From a candidate division CSSED10-310 bacterium (GTDB lineage: Bacteria > CSSED10-310): a DNA stretch of 37,834 nucleotides. Positions 1 to 7,905 of the stretch are shown in pieces. A program made the translations under genes and the position numbers. Below the pieces are notes generated by a model. That model was not told where the DNA came from, searched no databases, and was given only the letters and a program-made list of their open reading frames with translations. The first letter of the stretch is position 1. Every line of letters begins with the position of its first letter. The stretch covers positions 1-37,834 of the forward strand of contig PWNJ01000128.1 of NCBI GenBank assembly GCA_003558985.1, read 5' to 3'.

Positions 1-1376
1 TCATCTGGTGGTGTAGGTGTGGGTTCCGGTGTGGGTGTGGGTTCAGGCGGAGTCGGATCCGGTGTCGGAGTGGGTTCCGGTGTGGGTGTCGGAGCGGTTG
101 GATCATCTTCGGTTATAAAGGTCCACAGCGGTCCGCTGGTTTCAGCTCCATGAGAATCGCGGGCGATAATATACCAGTAATGAAGTGTTCCATACTGAAG
201 TGGTTCAGGCGGTGTATACTCTTCGGTGGGCACATTTTCGGCAATCAATGGCGGTGACGGTTCAATACCGAAATATACATCGTAAGTAACGGTATCACCC
301 GGATCGGGATCGCCGCCTTCCCAGGTCATAGTCACATTGACATTCACATCCGTTGCGTTATTTTCCGGGAACGGATTCGATGGCGTGAAGGGTGGATTAT
401 TATCACCGATCATTGTCGTAAATGACCAGATGGGACCGTCTGTTTCAGCGCCCCAGTTATCCCGGGCAACAATCTGCCAGTAATACAGGGTGTCTTCGTC
501 CATTTCACCAGGATCATACGTGAAATCAGGAAAATCTGTTTCTATCATTGGTGGTGGGGAAGTCGTTCCGAAGTAGATATCAAATGTCAATGTGTCACCC
601 GGATTCGGATCATTACATTCCCAGGATAGATTTGTATTTCTGTCAACATCAACCGCACCATCCGGAGGAATTGGATTGACCGGTTCAAACGGAGGGAAAT
701 TCTCCTGCGTTTCAAAACTCCATATCGGTCCTTCCGTTTCAGCATCCCAGTTATCCCGGGCAACAATCTGCCAGTAGTACACCGCGTCGGGGATCAAACC
801 TTCCACTGCATATTCTTCTTCCAGGATATTCTCGGCAATCAGCGGAGGTTCCGGATTGGTTCCAAAATAAACGTCGTAATACACAATGTCATCCGGATTG
901 GGATCGCCCCCAACCCACTGCAATACAAGGTCACCAGCCGGAACTCCTGTCGCACCGTCAGCCGGTGATGGACTGCTGGGTTCATATGGCGGATCATTCT
1001 CACCGTATCCTCCAAGATCAGCCGCTGTAAAGAAAGCGTATAAACGCGCATCCGGAAGCACGGAGACCAGCTCCCAGGCCATTGGCGGACGTAAAAGACC
1101 ATACTCCAGATCATGGATTTTGGAAATCGGTTCGTTTACACCCCGTTCGATCATGCTTGAATGAAGCATTTGATCAATATACATTCTGCGCATCATCAGC
1201 ACATTACTGACCGGATGCAATTGCATGACTGCGGATAATGATTCAACTGACTGAATTAATTCCGCCTGAGCCCTTTGGCCCGGATCAGGTACATCCTGAT
1301 GCAGCCAAATCGGGTTTGCGGATGCCAGGCAAACCGAAATCATAGTAAATATTACCACTAAAAAAACTCGCTTCAT
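1..1376 (-). CDS. Secreted protein with three Fn3-like repeats and a Thr/Pro-rich linker (partial, C-terminus off window)
   Basis: The reading frame is open from an ATG at 1374-1376 to the left edge, about 458 codons with no stop, so the C-terminus is missing. The start has a strong SD (AGAGGGGG, 1383-1390). Residues 1-20 form a signal peptide (MKRVFLVVIFTMISVCLASA). A non-repeated stretch to about residue 120 is followed by three repeats of about 98 residues (roughly 125-224, 225-324, 325-424). Each contains a D-P-N/D-P-x-D segment, a YFG motif and a W-x-F-x-T end, typical of extracellular Fn3/Ig-like beta-sandwich modules. A Thr/Pro/Glu linker (TPTPEPTPTPDP) then leads off the window, probably to a catalytic, binding or anchoring domain. 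It is divergent from the AsmA-like gene. The overall function is unknown; a cell-surface or secreted adhesin or hydrolase is an inference. Confidence 0.85.
   Translation of the reverse strand, partial: MKRVFLVVIFTMISVCLASANPIWLHQDVPDPGQRAQAELIQSVESLSAVMQLHPVSNVLMMRRMYIDQMLHSSMIERGVNEPISKIHDLEYGLLRPPMAWELVSVLPDARLYAFFTAADLGGYGENDPPYEPSSPSPADGATGVPAGDLVLQWVGGDPNPDDIVYYDVYFGTNPEPPLIAENILEEEYAVEGLIPDAVYYWQIVARDNWDAETEGPIWSFETQENFPPFEPVNPIPPDGAVDVDRNTNLSWECNDPNPGDTLTFDIYFGTTSPPPMIETDFPDFTYDPGEMDEDTLYYWQIVARDNWGAETDGPIWSFTTMIGDNNPPFTPSNPFPENNATDVNVNVTMTWEGGDPDPGDTVTYDVYFGIEPSPPLIAENVPTEEYTPPEPLQYGTLHYWYIIARDSHGAETSGPLWTFITEDDPTAPTPTPEPTPTPDPTPPEPTPTPEPTPTPPD
105..1000 (-). repeat. Three tandem ~294-base Fn3-like coding repeats
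   Basis: Three in-frame repeat units of about 294 bases lie inside the Fn3-like gene. Units one and two share an identical 31-base block at 746-776 and 452-482, exactly 294 bases (98 codons) apart. The equivalent part of the third unit (about 150-180) has diverged. This fits a recent duplication or gene conversion between the first two modules. Confidence 0.8.
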
Positions 1377-1411
1377 TTGAAACCCCCTCTGCTGAAAAAG
1401 AACATCATACT

Positions 1412-1440
1412 CTTATAACATGTCTGATGTTGCTGGTCAA
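1412..1440 (-). promoter_or_regulatory. Putative sigma70-type promoter for the Fn3-like gene
   Basis: On the minus strand, TTGACC (1435-1440) and TATAAG (1412-1417) each match consensus at five of six bases and are 17 bases apart. Transcription would begin around 1405, giving a leader of about 30 bases that includes the SD at 1383-1390. No equally good promoter is visible for the divergent plus-strand gene in the same 129-base gap. Confidence 0.55.
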
Positions 1441-1505
1441 ATCAAAATAAAAAAAATATATCACAATTATTTTTCGTGCTATCGTCATAGCAGGCGGGTT
1501 AACAG

Positions 1506-4106
1506 GTGCGTGTGAAATGTGAAAAGTGTAAAACCAGATCTGAAAAAATATTGGAAAACAATCAAAAGAAATGTCAGATAAATATGTTTAACTCATGGTT
1601 AATCAAAGTAATAGTTGGACTGATTTGTTTTATCTTGATCTATCAGATAACTGCAAACATGTTACTTCAATCCGACTATTTTAAGCGATCTGTCAACCGT
1701 CGACCTGAACGAAACATGTATCACTGGGATACGGCCTGGACAATTATTCCCGGAGTTATTCGAGTAAAAAATTACCAAATGTCGGTTATGACTCAATCAA
1801 ACACATGGCATCTTACAATAGATTCGGCCCGGTTCAGCCTGAATCCTGTCGGTCTGTTAAAACGCAGTGTCAGGATTGGCAATGTCAGATCTTCAGGTGT
1901 ATCTTTCAAGCTGGATTCCAGGAACAACCAAAAAATAATCTCGGCCATTGATGACCGGATAATAACTGACACCATAAATTCCAATAGAGAAATATTTCCA
2001 GGAAATACTCGGATTGATAATGTTGATATGGAAGATGCAAGACCACAATGGAGGATTTCAATTGGAAAGGCAACAATCAAGAATCTTTATAGTTTGGAAA
2101 TAAATGATTACAAATGGTCGGGAACAGGAAGAGTATCGGGTTCATTTTGCATGATTACCAGAGATGTCATGCATGTCCGGCATGTTGAAGCTTGTCTTGA
2201 GCAGGGAGCAATTGATGTTCATAATGAAACAGTTTCTGACAATATGAGCTTGCAGATTGCAGCGCGTCTTGGGCCTTTTGTGCCCCGGGATAACCGTGGA
2301 GCTTTAATGCTAAACTACCTGGAAAGTTCCGTGTTGGTGAAAGGCGACTTTAATCAGTTGGAGTTTGCAAAGCAATATATTGGTGATGTTGATTGGTTCG
2401 ATATAAACGGGAAAGGGTATCTGCAGGCAGAACTGTGTTTAGATAATGGATTGTTTTGTGAAGACACCTCAATACTATTTCGCTCAGAGGACATTGTAAC
2501 AGAAGTTAAAGGATGGTTATTTGAGGGCTCAGGAATTCTGAATGGATCAATCGTTCGTATTGGTCAGGATTTGCATAGCACACTTGACTTACACCTTGGC
2601 AATGCAAGTGTTCAGCATTCAGAAAAATCTGACGAACCATTTCAAATACCGAATCTGAACGCCACTTTTCAAGGCAAAAACATCCGAATTGCAGATGATG
2701 ACCCGGATGTTACTATTCAAATCGAAATTCCACAGACCATCGTCAACGATTTGAGCAGATACAACGTATTTTTTCCGGATTCAGGGGGATTTGAGATATT
2801 ACCAGAATCTGAATGTATACTGCAGGCACACCTATCTGCCACCCAAACTGGTGTTTCCGCTAAAGTGCGTTTGCATGGTCAAAATAACGGGATACGACTT
2901 GGGCAACAGGATTTTCGAGGTGATTTTGATTTGCAGGCGCATTTAAAAACAACTGACCCGGATTTTGATGTATTCCATATGCAGGACATGTTTCTTAAGC
3001 TACGAAATGTTCATGATATCACATCAGCTGCTAGTGGATATGGGTGGAGTGGAAGCTTGGTCATTCCCGAAACAACAGTAAAAACCGGTACACCTGTTGA
3101 GATATCCAGCGAGGTAGAAATTGGGTTATCGCATTCAAAACCTGTTTCCAATGTTTTTTCATCTGGTCAAAGACACTGGTTTGAGGATTATATACATTTC
3201 GAAGATTTAACAGGAAAAGCGCACCTCGATATAAATCCGGAAGTTATTAGATTAAGCAAAGTATCTTTAGCTGGTACCGGTGTCGTTTCACCGGAATATG
3301 GCATCAATCCCTTTGCTATTAACGCTTCGAGTACAGAAATTGATTTTAACAAAGGGATCAGCGGCTTGAATTTGAACTTTAACATTCCTCACTCAGTGAT
3401 TCCTGATCTGTCAGTAGTTAATGATTACTTTCCCAAAACTGGCGCTATTGCTATCAAACCCGGCAGGACTGGATTGATAAGCGCATCAGTAAATATAAGT
3501 AACAATGAAGGAATCATTGAACTTGATCTTGCCGGAAACAATACACATTTCTGGCTGTTTGATGAGTATTTCCGTGGAGATCCAATGTTTCGAATTCGGT
3601 TAAACACAAACAATATATTGGGTGGTGTGTTTCAAATGGACGGCTCGCAATTTTCGTTAAAAAATGTGGACTGTATTGAGAAGGATTGTGAAGTGTCGTG
3701 GTGGAGTGATGTTCAGGTTAAAAGTGGCACAGTTAAAATTGGTAAGCCGTTGACTGGAAACGGGAAGGTTGAGTTACACATGCGGGACACCGGCCCGATA
3801 CTGGCGCTGTTTCAGGATGAAAGCCGTGCAGTGCGCTGGCTTGGTGATATTCTACTGATCAGAAATATTGCCGGTAATGCTCAAATGCAATTAAACGCTG
3901 ACGGAATGCGAATAAATGATCTTGTTTTGGAAGGCGACAATCTGCTTCTTCGAGCAAAGCTGCTTCGCACTGTAAACCTTGATAAAGGTATCTTATATGT
4001 CAGGTTCCGGGGTTTATCCCTGGGTATAGAGATGGAAAATGGTGAACGAAGCTATAAGTTTATTAATCCGCGACGATGGTACGATCGATACAATTGGCCA
4101 GACTAA
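1506..4106 (+). CDS. AsmA-like membrane-anchored periplasmic protein
   Basis: 866 residues from a GTG at 1506. A second possible start is ATG 1584 (residue 27), immediately before the single transmembrane segment (about residues 31-50), and would remove a Cys-containing N-terminal tail. No SD is convincing for either start. After the membrane anchor comes a long, low-complexity, beta-rich periplasmic region. Near the N-terminus it has the pattern W-D-T-A-W-T-I-I-P-G-V-I-R-V followed by a conserved D-x-A-R, as in large AsmA/TamB/YdbH-like proteins. The C-terminal part (IAGNAQMQLNADGMRINDL) resembles AsmA-type C-terminal regions. Known relatives are thought to bridge inner and outer membranes and move phospholipids. 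That role is inferred here from architecture only. It converges on the lipoprotein gene with a 7-base gap. Confidence 0.75.
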   Translation: MRVKCEKCKTRSEKILENNQKKCQINMFNSWLIKVIVGLICFILIYQITANMLLQSDYFKRSVNRRPERNMYHWDTAWTIIPGVIRVKNYQMSVMTQSNTWHLTIDSARFSLNPVGLLKRSVRIGNVRSSGVSFKLDSRNNQKIISAIDDRIITDTINSNREIFPGNTRIDNVDMEDARPQWRISIGKATIKNLYSLEINDYKWSGTGRVSGSFCMITRDVMHVRHVEACLEQGAIDVHNETVSDNMSLQIAARLGPFVPRDNRGALMLNYLESSVLVKGDFNQLEFAKQYIGDVDWFDINGKGYLQAELCLDNGLFCEDTSILFRSEDIVTEVKGWLFEGSGILNGSIVRIGQDLHSTLDLHLGNASVQHSEKSDEPFQIPNLNATFQGKNIRIADDDPDVTIQIEIPQTIVNDLSRYNVFFPDSGGFEILPESECILQAHLSATQTGVSAKVRLHGQNNGIRLGQQDFRGDFDLQAHLKTTDPDFDVFHMQDMFLKLRNVHDITSAASGYGWSGSLVIPETTVKTGTPVEISSEVEIGLSHSKPVSNVFSSGQRHWFEDYIHFEDLTGKAHLDINPEVIRLSKVSLAGTGVVSPEYGINPFAINASSTEIDFNKGISGLNLNFNIPHSVIPDLSVVNDYFPKTGAIAIKPGRTGLISASVNISNNEGIIELDLAGNNTHFWLFDEYFRGDPMFRIRLNTNNILGGVFQMDGSQFSLKNVDCIEKDCEVSWWSDVQVKSGTVKIGKPLTGNGKVELHMRDTGPILALFQDESRAVRWLGDILLIRNIAGNAQMQLNADGMRINDLVLEGDNLLLRAKLLRTVNLDKGILYVRFRGLSLGIEMENGERSYKFINPRRWYDRYNWPD

Positions 4107-4113
4107 TTACACA

Positions 4114-4755
4114 TCAGTTGTTTATGGGATTAAGGTTCCATCGAAATTCCAGGGTGCCCAGAAGTGAATGACATTTTAACTCAAAATATCTGGTTTGTTT
4201 ATCAATGATTTGATAGCCGTCATCATCACTTTTGGGGAAAACGGCTCGGAAAATTGTTCTTCCAACCTGCATTTCATCCGGAAACAACCATGCCTGGTCT
4301 GCCGGAATATCTACTTCTTCAACATATAACGGCCGCACCTCACGTCCGGAATCATTCCTTAAAACAAGATTCCAGACCGGGTTCATTCCTGATAATCGAC
4401 ACCATTCCCGTTCATAACAATATAACCCGAGATAAAACTCATTGGCATTCTCAAATTGACGAATGTTGCGCTCGATTAACTCATCAATATAGCGCTGCTC
4501 AGGGTTAAGATAATTCCGAACAGTGTTAATGAAGGCCTGGCGGACTTCCCAGGACAGATATACAGCATAACCATCCGCCAAACTGATAAACCGTTGATGT
4601 ATCTCATCCTGAACTCCCCAGTGACGCATCGCAGAGTTATAGTCTCGTGTTGTCTGTTCAAAATCATCGGGAAGAGTGTAATACCGGGGGTGAGCACAGC
4701 CGCTCAATAAAAAAGACGCCAAAACGACTGTCAATAAGGTGCAAATTGACTTCAC
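4114..4755 (-). CDS. Uncharacterised lipoprotein
   Basis: 213 residues from a GTG start (4753-4755) that overlaps the lolA stop as GTGA. An SD AAAGGAG lies about 8 bases upstream. The N-terminus is a lipoprotein signal ending in the lipobox LLSGC, so Cys20 would be lipidated. Residue +2 is Ala, which by the E. coli rule points to outer-membrane sorting. The rest (residues 25-213) has many Tyr, Arg and Glu residues, a helical first half and a beta-rich end (TLEFRWNLNP). I do not recognise the family. It is the last gene of the ftsK-lolA group, and it is apt that a lipoprotein follows a lipoprotein carrier. Whether the link is functional is unknown. Confidence 0.85.
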   Translation of the reverse strand: MKSICTLLTVVLASFLLSGCAHPRYYTLPDDFEQTTRDYNSAMRHWGVQDEIHQRFISLADGYAVYLSWEVRQAFINTVRNYLNPEQRYIDELIERNIRQFENANEFYLGLYCYEREWCRLSGMNPVWNLVLRNDSGREVRPLYVEEVDIPADQAWLFPDEMQVGRTIFRAVFPKSDDDGYQIIDKQTRYFELKCHSLLGTLEFRWNLNPINN

Positions 4756-5435
4756 CGGGAAATCTCCTTTACTGTCAAATTGCTTACCGGATTACCGTGA
4801 AAGTCGGTTACATCAAATCCTTCCGGAATCTCCGGCAACTGCAGATTTGCTTTTTGATCCGGAACCAACAAATCTTTAAATGTCAAAGTGTTTGTGCTTC
4901 CGGCAGAATCCATAATTATTAAACTGAAAATGGTGTCCGAATCATCAGAAAAGATTTCCAGTTCAATATAGTCATACGGTTGATTATCACGTTTGGGATA
5001 AAATCTGTACAGACTTGACCTTGATGTTTCTGTGTGCAATTGAACATCAAAATGTTCAGCAAGATGATCGTGTGTTAAAATTGTAACTGGTGACCAGATT
5101 ACGTCATGAGTTTCAGCTTTATCAATCATCACCTGACGAGTATCAGGCATAATCATGACAATGTATTGTCCATCACATACAATTCGGTTTTTTGGAGTTG
5201 ATGAATAAACCCACTTAAACCTGTCCGGTTTTTGGATGGTCAGAAAACCCTCAGCCCGGATAGCCCGGCCGGTCACGGGTCCTTTATTAACCTGATTGAA
5301 AGATAACCTGTAATATGAATGCTCTCCCAAAAGCTCAATGAGTTCATTCAGTCGGGATACTTTTGTGTCTTGTGTGTCAGCAAAAACGAAAAAAAAGCTA
5401 TGAATTACAACAAAGAACAAGAAAAATTTAATCAT
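4752..5435 (-). CDS. lolA: LolA-like outer-membrane lipoprotein carrier
   Basis: LolA is a periplasmic chaperone that takes lipoproteins from LolCDE to the outer membrane. The preferred start is ATG 5433-5435 (227 residues), which has the SD GGGAGA and overlaps the ftsK stop by 8 bases. An in-frame extension to 5459 is possible but lacks this support. Residues 1-20 are a hydrophobic signal peptide (MIKFFLFFVVIHSFFFVFA). Typical LolA/outer-membrane carrier features follow: an early F-x-Q (SFNQV), a G-x-x-x-I-x-K-P-D-R-F-K-W-V-Y block, then a D-G-Q-x-I-V-M-I-M-P-D-T-R-Q-V strand. A late T-F-K-D-L-L and a P-E-G-F-D-V end complete the fold. The gene sits immediately downstream of ftsK, as in many Gram-negative bacteria. 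Confidence 0.88.
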   Translation of the reverse strand: MIKFFLFFVVIHSFFFVFADTQDTKVSRLNELIELLGEHSYYRLSFNQVNKGPVTGRAIRAEGFLTIQKPDRFKWVYSSTPKNRIVCDGQYIVMIMPDTRQVMIDKAETHDVIWSPVTILTHDHLAEHFDVQLHTETSRSSLYRFYPKRDNQPYDYIELEIFSDDSDTIFSLIIMDSAGSTNTLTFKDLLVPDQKANLQLPEIPEGFDVTDFHGNPVSNLTVKEISR

Positions 5436-7842
5436 ATGCACCGGTCTCCCTGATTTCATTCATACGCTCAAGATACTCCTCCGGTTCAACTAGAATTTCT
5501 CTGGTTTTTGAACCGATATGCGGGCCGACAAGACCTGACAGTTCCATTATATCGATTAAACGTGATGCTCTGCTATGTCCGATTTTCAGACGTCTTTGCA
5601 ACATTGATATTGAAGCCACGCCCGATGTCAGGACAAGCCGTACGGCATCTTCATATATTGGATCATCAATATCTTCCACTTCGCCTTCTTTGGGAGCCAT
5701 GGTCTCAAAAATCGATTCTTCATCGTCAATAGGTGAAGGTTGGTTTCTCAAGTGAGCTACAAGACGCTGAATTTCACTTTCATTGATAAATGCTCCATGA
5801 AGGCGCATGAAATGTGAGCGTCCCGGTGGTACGAAAATGGAATCTCCCATACCCACGAGTGTTTCAGCGCCCATGCCGTCCAATATTGTTCTGGAATCAA
5901 TTTTTGATGCAACCTGAAATGCCAATCGGCAGGGTAAATTGGCTTTTATCACGCCAGTAATGACATCGACAGATGGTCTTTGAGTTGCAATAATCAGGTG
6001 AATACCAGCGGCTCGGGCCATTTGCGACAATCGTTGAATGGCTTCTTCAACTGTTGCTGCTGCAGTCAGCATCAGATCTGCCAGTTCATCAATGACAATG
6101 ACCAGATAGGGCAGAGGTTCCAAATCGCCTTCATAATCAGGAGAGGTAACTTTGGCATTAAATAAATCAATATTTCTTGATTTATTATCAGCCAGAAGCC
6201 GAAATCGTCGTTCCATTTCAGCGACTGCCCAGTTCAGAGCGTCAGGCGCTTTTTTCGGTTCGGTTATGACCGGTTCACGAAGATGTGGAATACCGTTAAA
6301 ATCTGACAGTTCCAGCATTTTTGGATCAATCAGCAATAATCGCAACTGATCAGGCCGCGATATAAACAATAATCCTGCCAACAAGGTATTGATACAAACA
6401 CTTTTACCTGAGCCTGTGGCTCCAGCGATAAGCAGGTGAGGCATTCGTTTCAGGTCACTGATAAACGGTCGGCCTGCTGTATCTTTGCCTAATGGCAAAC
6501 TTAAAACTGATTTTTCACGTGCATTTCGAAACTCTTCAGATAACAGAATGTCTTTCAGGTTCACAATTTCGCGCTGTGCATTAGGGATTTCGATTCCCAG
6601 AGTTGATTTGCCGGGGGTTGGAATAACACGTAATCCAAATTTTGAGCGCATACCAAGCGCAAGATCATTAGCAAGATTGCTGACTTTGGCAATTTTTACA
6701 CCCGGAGCTGGCGCAAACTCATATCGTGTGATTACCGGTCCCGGACAGACCTCAGTGATTCGGCCTTCCACATTGAATTCTTTTAACTTGGATAACAACT
6801 GCTCTGATTTTTCCAGCAACTTAGAACGGCTTTCTTTTACAATATCCGTTGCACGATCATCCAGAATCGAAATATCAGGTAATTCATACTCAATTGATCG
6901 GGTAAATGTACTCTGAGAACTATCTTTACTTTCATTTGAGCTAAACGTTAAATCAACTTCGTCATCCTCATAGAGCCCATTGTCTGATTCAGAAACAAAT
7001 ATATCCGGGATGCTTTTCGGGGTCTGTATTGGTTCTTTGCTGTCGTGTTTTTCATCATTTGGTTTTATACCGGAAACACCGTTATTAACACTGACAGGCG
7101 GGTGTACGGTCTCAGACATCTGTACGGAGGCTCTTTGGTGCTTCAGTTTTGCTTTTCGATTACGTTTTTCTTTAAGCTCCGATCGTATATGTGTGAAAGT
7201 ATTCGAAATACTTGTGATGCTTTTATGAACACCGGTTGCTAAAGCTGCCCAGATAATTGACAGGGTGCGATTGTAGGATATTCCAGTCATAAAAATAATA
7301 GAAATCAACAAAAACGTCAGAAGGACAATCGTTGTGCCAATCGTACCGAATGCGTTTTGAAGAGGTGTTAACATAATTTCGCCCAGACGGCCCCCGGATG
7401 ATTTCATGATGTTTTCGGGCCAAAGTGAGAAATCTGGTATCAAATGATTTGAAAACACGGAGGATGTTAGCACAAACAGCATAAAGCCGATGAATCTGAA
7501 TAATTTGTGTTCAATGGTTCGATAGCGGAAAAAAATAACACCAAACACAGCCATTACAATTGGAACAGACCATGCCAGAACACCGACATAGTTGATAAGA
7601 TAACTGGCGATAACGGCTCCGGCTGTGCCACAATGACTGACAATTTTATCGTTTTCAATATCAACTGTTGCAAGGGCAATTATGAGGAAGACACAGACTG
7701 CAATTAACACAATTCCAAAGGACTCAAAAACAAGTCTTGATCTGACAAATGCGGTTGATCGATCAAATAACCTGACCAGAGCAGACTTCTGTTTATTTGC
7801 AGAGTTTTTGTTTTTTTGTTTCATCTTTTTGTTTCTGCTCAA
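5428..7842 (-). CDS. ftsK: DNA translocase FtsK
   Basis: FtsK pumps chromosome ends across the division septum and activates XerCD at dif. The protein is 804 residues from a TTG start (7840-7842) with SD GAGG 6 bases upstream; the next ATG (7824) has no SD. Four or so membrane segments occupy about residues 40-195. A polar linker runs to about 310, followed by the alpha/beta motor domain. Walker A is GATGSGKS near residue 475 and Walker B is VIDELADLM near residue 586, with the ATQRPSVDVITG motif after it. The last 70 residues form the winged-helix gamma domain (SISMLQRRLKIGHSRASRLI), which reads KOPS sequences. The linker is short, giving an SpoIIIE-like size. It is followed by lolA with an 8-base overlap. 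Confidence 0.97.
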   Translation of the reverse strand: MSRNKKMKQKNKNSANKQKSALVRLFDRSTAFVRSRLVFESFGIVLIAVCVFLIIALATVDIENDKIVSHCGTAGAVIASYLINYVGVLAWSVPIVMAVFGVIFFRYRTIEHKLFRFIGFMLFVLTSSVFSNHLIPDFSLWPENIMKSSGGRLGEIMLTPLQNAFGTIGTTIVLLTFLLISIIFMTGISYNRTLSIIWAALATGVHKSITSISNTFTHIRSELKEKRNRKAKLKHQRASVQMSETVHPPVSVNNGVSGIKPNDEKHDSKEPIQTPKSIPDIFVSESDNGLYEDDEVDLTFSSNESKDSSQSTFTRSIEYELPDISILDDRATDIVKESRSKLLEKSEQLLSKLKEFNVEGRITEVCPGPVITRYEFAPAPGVKIAKVSNLANDLALGMRSKFGLRVIPTPGKSTLGIEIPNAQREIVNLKDILLSEEFRNAREKSVLSLPLGKDTAGRPFISDLKRMPHLLIAGATGSGKSVCINTLLAGLLFISRPDQLRLLLIDPKMLELSDFNGIPHLREPVITEPKKAPDALNWAVAEMERRFRLLADNKSRNIDLFNAKVTSPDYEGDLEPLPYLVIVIDELADLMLTAAATVEEAIQRLSQMARAAGIHLIIATQRPSVDVITGVIKANLPCRLAFQVASKIDSRTILDGMGAETLVGMGDSIFVPPGRSHFMRLHGAFINESEIQRLVAHLRNQPSPIDDEESIFETMAPKEGEVEDIDDPIYEDAVRLVLTSGVASISMLQRRLKIGHSRASRLIDIMELSGLVGPHIGSKTREILVEPEEYLERMNEIRETGAYD

Positions 7843-7905
7843 GGATATCCTCAGTATTTATCAGAGTGTTTATTTACGTAGCCGCCGACACATTTTGACT
7901 TGTTT

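Noticed and set aside
6485..6916. 143-codon plus-strand frame inside ftsK
   Set aside because: It is antisense to the FtsK motor domain, which is intact and conserved.
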